From contig JASFBA010000060.1 in the NCBI GenBank assembly GCA_036172265.1, forward strand, positions 1 through 41,925: a stretch of DNA of 41,925 nucleotides, written 5' to 3'. Source of the stretch: JASFBA01 sp036172265 (GTDB lineage Bacteria; Chloroflexota; Chloroflexia; DTKN01). The first letter of the stretch is position 1; each line of letters opens with the position of its first letter. A program made the translations under genes and the position numbers. This document shows positions 14,604-21,253 of the stretch, in pieces. The notes under the pieces were generated by a model. It saw nothing but the letters and a program-made list of their open reading frames with translations, was not told the DNA's origin and made no database searches.

Positions 14604-15434
14604 TTACCGTGAAACGGAAGTCAACGGCTCGGCCTGGCGCACGTTCAGCCGGTAAGGATAGGCCCCGCCGGGGCCGTACTTGCCGATCTGGAAGATGCCG
14701 GTCGCCCGCACCAGGCCGTGGACGATGCCGCCTTCGGCCTGATGGAGTCTCGGCGGCACATCGGGCGGCATCCCCTCGACCCAGATCTGCTTGCCGATCG
14801 GCACGGCATTGTGCACGCCGTCCAGGCTGCGGATGCCCTCGGCCAAGACAGAGGTGTACCCTTTCTGCTGGGCTTCCTCGGGCGAGGGCTTGGGTGTAGC
14901 ATAATAAAAGGCCACGACGGAGATGACCTGTCCCCGATAGGCCTCGGGATTTTGAAGGAGGTCGGCCAGACGGAGCGTGCCGGAGATGACGAGGTCGGCC
15001 GGCACCCAGTCCTGCCGCATCTGGGCGGCCTCCAGCGCGAGGACACGCTTTGGATCCAGGATGAGCAGGCGGGCCGGGTACCTTCCCTCCGGCCCAAAAG
15101 CGCCGGCCTCGAACCGCCCGGTGACCTCGACCATGCCGTAGACGGCTCCCGAGGCCATATTGAGGCGCTCCAGGACCTCCTGCGGCATCCCCTCGACCCA
15201 GATGGCCTGGCCCAGAGGGGCCGGGTTCTGGAAGCCGTCGTCCGTACGCACCCCGATGACCAGGAGTTGTTCCCCCTCCTTCTGGTAATAGAAGCCGAGG
15301 ACGGTGACCTCCTGGCCGCCGTAGCGGGTCGGGTCGGCCACCAGTTCGTAGAAGGGGACGCTGCCCGAACCTGTCGCACAGGCCAGAAGCAGGAGAAAGA
15401 GGCCGGCCGCTATCCATCGGGGCAATTTGCGCAT
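14604..15434 (-). CDS. Lipoprotein made of two copies of an OB-fold-like domain
   Basis: 276 residues. The ATG at 15434 is chosen because GGAGG lies 5 bases upstream and MRKLPRWIAAGLFLLLLAC forms a lipoprotein signal ending at Cys19. The mature protein is a tandem duplication. Each half starts with a segment like DPTRYGGQEVTVLGFYY or NPEAYRGQVISVVAFYY, includes IWVEGMP, and closes with a GRFEAG..GPEGRYPARL or GIFQIG..GPGGAYPYRL strand. The pattern suggests small beta-barrels, as in nucleic-acid- or ligand-binding OB folds, but no function is known. It is the first gene after the strong minus-strand promoter at 15464-15492, so it leads the tsaD-containing operon. Confidence 0.85.
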   Translation of the reverse strand: MRKLPRWIAAGLFLLLLACATGSGSVPFYELVADPTRYGGQEVTVLGFYYQKEGEQLLVIGVRTDDGFQNPAPLGQAIWVEGMPQEVLERLNMASGAVYGMVEVTGRFEAGAFGPEGRYPARLLILDPKRVLALEAAQMRQDWVPADLVISGTLRLADLLQNPEAYRGQVISVVAFYYATPKPSPEEAQQKGYTSVLAEGIRSLDGVHNAVPIGKQIWVEGMPPDVPPRLHQAEGGIVHGLVRATGIFQIGKYGPGGAYPYRLNVRQAEPLTSVSR

Positions 15435-15463
15435 CCTGTCCTCCAACGGGTCTCTATGTTACA

Positions 15464-15492
15464 ATTATAGCAGGAGCCGGCCTTCCCGTCAA
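15464..15492 (-). promoter_or_regulatory. Sigma-70-type promoter for the lipoprotein-rimI-tsaD operon
   Basis: Read on the minus strand: TTGACG (15487-15492), a 17-bp spacer, and TATAAT (15464-15469) preceded by TGC, an extended -10. The predicted start of transcription is near 15457, giving a leader of about 23 bases before the ATG at 15434. Confidence 0.75.
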
Positions 15493-15499
15493 ACGGCAT

Positions 15500-15529
15500 T
15501 TGACCGCCCGGCCGCCCCTGTGTTATACT
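15500..15529 (+). promoter_or_regulatory. Sigma-70-type promoter for the alpha-oxoamine synthase gene
   Basis: TTGACC (15500-15505), an 18-bp spacer and TATACT (15524-15529). It is back-to-back with the minus-strand promoter. The two -35 regions form an inverted repeat, GTCAAA (15488-15493) and TTTGAC (15499-15504), separated by 5 bases. Confidence 0.65.
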
Positions 15530-15531
15530 GG

Positions 15532-15611
15532 AACTGTTCCGGAAGTTGAAACCGCGTCCACGCTCCTGCAGGGGCACGGTGCCACACTTTCCGTAACCAA
15601 GCGGAACAGTT
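15532..15611 (+). promoter_or_regulatory. Structured 5' leader with a 10-bp closing stem
   Basis: AACTGTTCCG (15532-15541) and CGGAACAGTT (15602-15611) are perfect inverted arms enclosing 60 bases, beginning at about the predicted transcription start and ending just before the ribosome site of the downstream gene. Smaller internal stems are possible (GCACGGTGC near 15575). I cannot assign it to a known riboswitch. Confidence 0.45.
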
Positions 15612-15635
15612 ACAGCCAGGAAAGCGAGGAAGAAG

Positions 15636-16817
15636 ATGGACCTGTTCGAAAAGTGCTACCAGTTCACCGAGGCTAAAGAGGCCATGGCCGGGGGATATTA
15701 CCCCTATTTCCTCCCGCTGGAGGACACCGAGGGCACCGAGGTCACCATCCGGGGGCATCGTCTAATTATGATCGGCTCCAACAACTACCTCGGACTGACT
15801 ACCCATCCCAAAGTTCGAGAAGCGGCTATCGAAGCCATCCGGCGCTACGGCACCAGTTGCACCGGTTCCCGCTTCCTCAACGGCAACCTGGCCCTGATCG
15901 AGGAACTGGAGGCACGGCTGGCCCGCTTCATGGGGAAAGAAAAGGCCCTCGTCTTCAGCACCGGCTTCCAGACCAACCTGGGAGCCATCTCTGCCCTGGT
16001 GGGACGGAACGACGTGGTGATTACCGATAAAGAAGACCACGCCAGCATCGTGGACGGCTGCCGGCTCGCCTTCGGCTCAATGAAACGCTTTCGCCATAAC
16101 GATATGGCCGACTTGGAGCGCGTCTTGGCTTCCTGTCCGGAGGGGAGCGGCAAACTGGTCGTCGTGGACGGCGTGTTCAGCATGGGAGGAGATCTGGCCA
16201 ATCTGCCGGAGATCGTCCCGCTCTGCAAAAAGTACGGGGCGCGCCTGATGGTGGACGATGCCCATTCCATCGGCGTCCTGGGCGACGGGCGGGGTACGGC
16301 CGCCCACTTCGGCCTGCACGACCAGGTGGACATCATCATGGGCACCTTCAGCAAGTCGTTCGCCTCGCTAGGCGGCTTTATCGTGGGCGACGAACCGGTG
16401 ATTCACTACGTCCAGCACATGGCCCGCTCGCTCATCTTCAGCGCCAGCATTACCCCGCCCAACGTCGCTGCCGCTATGGCCGCCCTGGAGATTATGGAGA
16501 CCGAACCCGAGCGCCGCACCCGTCTCCTGAGCATCGCCGACCGGATGCGACGGGAGTTCCAACGGATGGGCTATAACACCGGAAACTCCGTCACTCCGAT
16601 CATCCCGATCATTATCGGCGACCGGATGAGCACGGGCTTTATGTGGAAACGGCTGTATGAGGAAGGCATTTATGTCAACCCGGTGATCGAGCCGGCCGTG
16701 CCCCCCGGCATGTCTCTCCTGCGCACCAGTTATATGGCCACCCACACCGACGAGCAGATGGACCGCGTTCTGGAAGCCTTTGAGCGCGTAGGGAAAGAGA
16801 TCGGGGTGATCTCCTAA
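15636..16817 (+). CDS. PLP-dependent alpha-oxoamine synthase, serine-palmitoyltransferase-like
   Basis: 393 residues. The family condenses an amino acid with an acyl-CoA, releasing CO2: glycine C-acetyltransferase, 8-amino-7-oxononanoate synthase, 5-aminolevulinate synthase and serine palmitoyltransferase. The PLP Lys is K240 in GTFSKSFASLGGF, with H135 (DHASIVDG) stacking on the cofactor and D207/H210 in VDDAHS. The N-terminus (GGYYPYFLPLED..TEV, then MIGSNNYLGLT), TGSRFLNG and the C-terminal YEEGIYVNPVI...MATHT read most like bacterial serine palmitoyltransferases, hence the call, but biotin or threonine metabolism cannot be excluded by eye. It is monocistronic, with its own promoter and a structured leader. 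Confidence 0.88.
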   Translation: MDLFEKCYQFTEAKEAMAGGYYPYFLPLEDTEGTEVTIRGHRLIMIGSNNYLGLTTHPKVREAAIEAIRRYGTSCTGSRFLNGNLALIEELEARLARFMGKEKALVFSTGFQTNLGAISALVGRNDVVITDKEDHASIVDGCRLAFGSMKRFRHNDMADLERVLASCPEGSGKLVVVDGVFSMGGDLANLPEIVPLCKKYGARLMVDDAHSIGVLGDGRGTAAHFGLHDQVDIIMGTFSKSFASLGGFIVGDEPVIHYVQHMARSLIFSASITPPNVAAAMAALEIMETEPERRTRLLSIADRMRREFQRMGYNTGNSVTPIIPIIIGDRMSTGFMWKRLYEEGIYVNPVIEPAVPPGMSLLRTSYMATHTDEQMDRVLEAFERVGKEIGVIS

Positions 16818-16819
16818 GT

Positions 16820-16890
<71 letters not shown>

Positions 16891-16893
16891 GCC

Positions 16894-18213
16894 CTAAGCC
16901 TTGCCCTCCCGCAACTTCTCCAGCCACTCCCGAATTTTCTGCTCGTAACCAAGTTCTCCGGGCCGGAACCAGCCCCCTTCCACCCCCTCCGGCAAATAGC
17001 GCTGCTCTACCCAGTGGCCGGGAAACTCGTGGGGATAGAGGTAGCCCTTGCCGTGGCCCAGGGCTGCTCCGTCGCGGCTGGCATCGCGGAGGTAGAGGGG
17101 CACCTCGCGGGCCCCGTGCTCCTCGATCTCGGCCAGGGCCTTCCAGTAGGCCCCTACGCTGTTGGACTTGGGAGCCGTGGCCAGGTAGAGGGTGGCCTCG
17201 GCCAGGTGGTACTGGCCTTCCGGCAGGCCACACCACTCCAGGGCACGGGCACAGGCCGCCACCACCACGATGGCCTGGGGATCGGCCAGGCCGACATCTT
17301 CGGCGGCCAAGATGAGCAGCCGGCGCATAATGAACTTGGGGTCCTCGCCGGCGTAGAGCATCTTGGCCAGCCAGTAGAGGGCGGCATCGGGGTCGGAACC
17401 GCGCACGCTTTTGATAAAGGCGGAGATGGTGTCATAATGCTCATCGCCGGCCCGGTCGTAGCGCAGGGCGCGGCGCTGGATGGAATCCTGGGCCACCTCC
17501 AGGTCAATGTAGATACAGCCGTCCTCGGCCGGGGCGGTGGATTCTACGGCCAGTTCCAAGGCGTTGAGGGCGGTGCGGGCATCGCCGCCGGCCACCCGGG
17601 CCAGGTGCTCCAGCGCCTCCTGGGTCACGGCCACCTTCCGGCCGCCGTAGCCCCGCTCGGGATCCGCAAGCGCCCGGCGCAGGAGCAAGACGATCTCCTC
17701 CTCTGTCAACGGGCGCAGTTGGAAGATGCGCGAACGAGAGACCAGGGGAGGAATCACCTCGAAATAGGGGTTCTCGGTGGTGGAGCCGATGAGGACGATC
17801 GTGCCGTCCTCGACGTGGGGGAGGAGAGCATCCTGCTGGGCCTTGTTCCAGCGGTGAATTTCCTCCACCAGGAGGATGGTGCGCTGACCGTAGAGGAGGC
17901 GGCGCTCTTTCGCTTCGTCCACCACCTTACGCAGGTCGCCCACGCCGGCCAGAACGGCACTGATCGTCTCAAAGTGGCTTTTCGTACGCTGGGAGATGAT
18001 ATAGGCCAGGGTCGTCTTACCCGTGCCCGGCGGTCCCCAGAGGATAATGGAAGAGAAAAGGCGGTCGGCTTCGATGGCCCGGCGTAGGAGTTTCCCCGGG
18101 CCGATAATATGTTCTTGGCCGACGAACTCATCCAGATCCCGCGGCCGCATCCGGGCGGCCAGCGGAGCCTCCCGTTCCAGTTGTTCCCTACGGCCGATGG
18201 CGAAGAGGTCCAT
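16894..18213 (-). CDS. rarA: Replication-associated recombination protein A (AAA+ ATPase, MgsA/RarA)
   Basis: 439 residues of the RarA/Mgs1/WRNIP1 family, a clamp-loader-like ATPase acting at stalled replication forks. It begins MDLFAIGRREQ, with the family core MRPRDLDEFVGQEHI. Walker A is GPPGTGKT (60-67). The Walker B region reads ILLVEEIHRWNKAQQDALLP (113-132), with Glu117 where homologues have Asp. Sensor 1 is GSTTENP and the arginine-finger region is SRSRIF. The C-terminal helical part (SAFIKSVRGSDPDAALYWLA, AAEDVGLADP, KGYLYPHEF) is typical and full length. A GGGAGG site precedes the ATG. It is translated after the zinc-ribbon gene (19-base gap). Confidence 0.96.
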   Translation of the reverse strand: MDLFAIGRREQLEREAPLAARMRPRDLDEFVGQEHIIGPGKLLRRAIEADRLFSSIILWGPPGTGKTTLAYIISQRTKSHFETISAVLAGVGDLRKVVDEAKERRLLYGQRTILLVEEIHRWNKAQQDALLPHVEDGTIVLIGSTTENPYFEVIPPLVSRSRIFQLRPLTEEEIVLLLRRALADPERGYGGRKVAVTQEALEHLARVAGGDARTALNALELAVESTAPAEDGCIYIDLEVAQDSIQRRALRYDRAGDEHYDTISAFIKSVRGSDPDAALYWLAKMLYAGEDPKFIMRRLLILAAEDVGLADPQAIVVVAACARALEWCGLPEGQYHLAEATLYLATAPKSNSVGAYWKALAEIEEHGAREVPLYLRDASRDGAALGHGKGYLYPHEFPGHWVEQRYLPEGVEGGWFRPGELGYEQKIREWLEKLREGKA

Positions 18214-18232
18214 TGCGCGCCTCCCCCGGGGC

Positions 18233-18838
18233 CTATGCCGTGGCTGCCTGGCGCCAGAGGACTAGGGCCGTGGCATAGGCCAGGGCCACTACCTCCAAGG
18301 CCACCGGGGCATACACGGTGATGCTCGGGGCACGGTGGCGAAACGGCCGGCCCGGAGCCAGTTCGGCCAGGAGGGTTCCCACCTCATCGCTCAGGAGGAA
18401 ACGGAGCGACATCGGCGAGGCCGAGGACAGCCAGTAGCGGTTTCCTCCATAGTGCAGACGGTAGCGTCGAATCCAGAAGCGAGATTGCTCTACCCAGGCC
18501 ACCAGGGCCGGCCCGCACGTCCAGTGCAGGACCAGACGTAACATGCGCCTCCTTCGGGTATGGTAGCGATAGCCCCGGGCGGAGAAGAAGCGGATACCGG
18601 CCGGCCAGCGCTGGGTAAAGGTGCCCAAAAGCATGTCGCCATCGTACAAACGATGACAGGCCCGCACCAGTCCCTCCCGTTCCACCCGCAGTTGCTTAGG
18701 AAAAGGGCCGCCGATGAGTGCCCCCGGCCGCGCCTGGGTGTGTGGAAGCAAGGAACTGCCGCAGTAAGGACAGCGTCGTTCCCCCCACCCCACGTCAGCC
18801 CCACAATGAGGGCAACGGGGTGCCCCTGAAATAACCAC
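18233..18838 (-). CDS. Zinc-ribbon protein with a C-terminal hydrophobic segment, function unknown
   Basis: 201 residues from GTG 18838, with GAGG 5 bases upstream. Two CxxC pairs at the N-terminus (Cys9/12 and Cys23/26, CPHCG and CPYCG) form a zinc ribbon. The middle is rich in Arg, Trp and Tyr with alternating hydrophobic strands (GIRFFSARGYRYHT, YRLHYGGNRYWLSS), suggesting a beta-barrel fold. The last 25 residues (APVALEVVALAYATALVLW) could span the membrane. I do not recognise the family; a LURP/scramblase-like barrel is a guess. It shares the promoter at 18902-18930 with rarA. Confidence 0.75.
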   Translation of the reverse strand: MVISGAPRCPHCGADVGWGERRCPYCGSSLLPHTQARPGALIGGPFPKQLRVEREGLVRACHRLYDGDMLLGTFTQRWPAGIRFFSARGYRYHTRRRRMLRLVLHWTCGPALVAWVEQSRFWIRRYRLHYGGNRYWLSSASPMSLRFLLSDEVGTLLAELAPGRPFRHRAPSITVYAPVALEVVALAYATALVLWRQAATA

Positions 18839-18901
18839 GGCATCCTCCCCGGATCGGGTTGTACCCGTCCTTCAAAGTATGGGCAAATATTTCCCTGGAA
18901 T

Positions 18902-18930
18902 AGGATACAGTAAACACCTCTGTCTGTCAA
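18902..18930 (-). promoter_or_regulatory. Promoter for the zinc-ribbon gene and rarA
   Basis: Minus strand: TTGACA (18925-18930), 17-bp spacer, TATCCT (18902-18907). Transcription would begin near 18895, leaving a leader of about 57 bases that contains a small palindrome, GGGTTGTACCC (18857-18867). Confidence 0.65.
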
Positions 18931-19039
18931 CATCGCGATCCCAAGCGGGCATCGGGCCCTGGCCGGCGAGCCGGGCCGCTCGGCGGAGGGCATCCTTGCA
19001 AGTCCCTCCCCCCGTGTGGGGGAGGGCCAGGGTGGGGGT

Positions 19040-19352
<313 letters not shown>

Positions 19353-19840
19353 CGGGGGCTCTGCCCCCTGCACCCCCGTCGGGGGGCAGGGCATGCCCCC
19401 CGAAGCCCCCCGCAGAAAGGCGCTGCCGCCGGCGTCAAAGTGTCCCCGTGGCCCGGCCGAACCCGGTGGGCACCCGTCCTTATGCCCGAAACTGCCTCTG
19501 CCCCCGCCTCAAACTGCGAGTTCCCTCCCCGCTTGGGGGGAGAGACAGAGTAGGGTCTTCCCGGCCGGCAACGGTTGGCAACGCGGCGCTTCCCCGATTC
19601 CCGACCACATACCCCTGGGGGTACATGGGCCGGCCCCGCTAGGAACGACCAGGGGGAACGCCCAACGGTCCACCAGGGCATAGGGCGCAGGGGACAGGGG
19701 TAGAACGTTCAACAGAACTGGCTAGCCCGACAGGAACGAAGGGCGAACAGTCAACACTCCGACGGTCTACCGGGCCTCAGGGCACAAGGCTGGGGGATCT
19801 CAAGACTAAACGATCAACGCTTCGTGCTGGCCGAGGCCCC
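19353..19840. other. Noncoding intergenic stretch
   Basis: After the second repeat copy there are further G/C-rich hairpin segments to about 19560, then about 280 bases without a convincing frame, promoter or structural RNA. I see no tRNA cloverleaf. Together with 18931-19039 this makes roughly 0.9 kb without a gene. Confidence 0.6.
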
Positions 19841-21253
19841 TTAGTATCCCCCGGGATCCCGGTAAAGGCTGCTCCGTTCCAGGAACAGGCGCCGGAGAAA
19901 ATCGAGCGCCTGGCGAGGGATCTCCCAGAACAGGCGTTGCGGCAGGCGATCCCAGAGCAGGCCGGAGGTACGCTCCTCGGGGTAGAGAATCCAGTTAGCG
20001 ATCAGCCCCAGGTTCCAGGCGACGAAAAGGCCGCCCAATCCGATCAGCACCCAGGCCGGCCAGCCCTTTTCCCGCAGGAAGGAGAGGAGAGCGGCCAGCC
20101 CCAGGGCAAAGATGACGCTGCTGGCGATGAAGCGCCGGGGGCCGAAGGAACCGGGGCCCATCCAGGTGAGGTAAGCGCCAGTGAGATAGACCTGGGCCAG
20201 GAAGGAAAGCCCCAGGGCCAGACCTAGAAGCCGGTCCCGGCGTCCAAGGAGGAAGAGGCCGACCAGGGCAGGGATGAGGACCGGGCACCATACCAGCAGC
20301 CCGTAATGGAGGTCTCCCAGCACCTGAAAGAAGCGGGGGCTCCACCAGGTGAACTTGTCGGCCACGGTTGGGTTGGGGGCGAAGCGGCCGCCCAGGACAC
20401 GGTAGACGGCCAGTTGCGGGGCAAAGGCAAAGAACGCCCCCGTCCCCAGGAGGGCCAGCCGGCCCAGGAGGGCGGGGAGCGGGCGTGCCGTGCCCCGACG
20501 CCAGGCCGCAAGTAGCTCGACGGCCGGAATGAGTAAAAAGACCACATCCTGCTCACGCACCAGTGCCGTAAGTCCTCCCAGGAGGCCCAGGACAAAGAAG
20601 CGGGTCGGGGTAGGCCGGTCGCGGGTGGTATACCAAGTGTAGATCAGGAGGGCCACGGAGAAAAGGGAGACGCTATGCGACCAAGGGGGGCTGGCGTGGC
20701 TGTAGAAAAAGGCCGGCGTGGCCAGCCAGACGACGGATACGGCCAAGGCCGAGGCAAGGGAGGAGAAGAAGCGACGGCAAAGGCAGTAAGAAAGGGAGAG
20801 GCCGGCGAAGGCATAGAGCACCGAGGCGTAGCAGACGGCCAAGGTGTAGGGTTGGGAAAGGCCGTCGGCCTCCACCGGGACTCCCAGGGCGCGGGCCAGG
20901 AGGATGCCGCCGTGGGCCAGGAGGTAGGCCGGCGACCAGAAGAGGGCCGTCCCCACCGGGGCGACGTTCAGCGGCAGGCCGGTGGTGGGGTCGCGCTTGT
21001 CGAGTACCCCCTCGATTCCGGCCCGAGGGTTGAGTTGCTGGAAGTAACGGTACTCGTTGGTAAAATCCAGGTCGCCGTCGAAGAGGATGGAATGCAGATA
21101 GGAAAAATATTCCACTGAATCCACGGCATAGAGGCGTGGAGTGACCAAGGGAAGGGAAAGAAAGAAGAGGAGAAGCAAAGCCACCCATCCCGGGTCCACC
21201 CGGCGAGGCCGGGCGGGCCCGGGATGGGCGATCGAAGAGGGCAGAGGCCTCAC
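19841..21253 (-). CDS. Polytopic membrane protein, GT-C glycosyltransferase-like
   Basis: 470 residues starting with GTG 21253, which overlaps the upstream stop codon as GTGA. After a basic N-terminus come about ten hydrophobic helices. The first extracytoplasmic loop, YAVDSVEYFSYLHSILFDG, carries acidic residues where GT-C enzymes (the PMT/ArnT type using polyprenyl-linked sugars) place the catalytic Asp. No closer assignment is possible by eye. It is the last gene of the envelope region and is coupled to the propeller protein. Confidence 0.7.
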   Translation of the reverse strand: MRPLPSSIAHPGPARPRRVDPGWVALLLLFFLSLPLVTPRLYAVDSVEYFSYLHSILFDGDLDFTNEYRYFQQLNPRAGIEGVLDKRDPTTGLPLNVAPVGTALFWSPAYLLAHGGILLARALGVPVEADGLSQPYTLAVCYASVLYAFAGLSLSYCLCRRFFSSLASALAVSVVWLATPAFFYSHASPPWSHSVSLFSVALLIYTWYTTRDRPTPTRFFVLGLLGGLTALVREQDVVFLLIPAVELLAAWRRGTARPLPALLGRLALLGTGAFFAFAPQLAVYRVLGGRFAPNPTVADKFTWWSPRFFQVLGDLHYGLLVWCPVLIPALVGLFLLGRRDRLLGLALGLSFLAQVYLTGAYLTWMGPGSFGPRRFIASSVIFALGLAALLSFLREKGWPAWVLIGLGGLFVAWNLGLIANWILYPEERTSGLLWDRLPQRLFWEIPRQALDFLRRLFLERSSLYRDPGGY

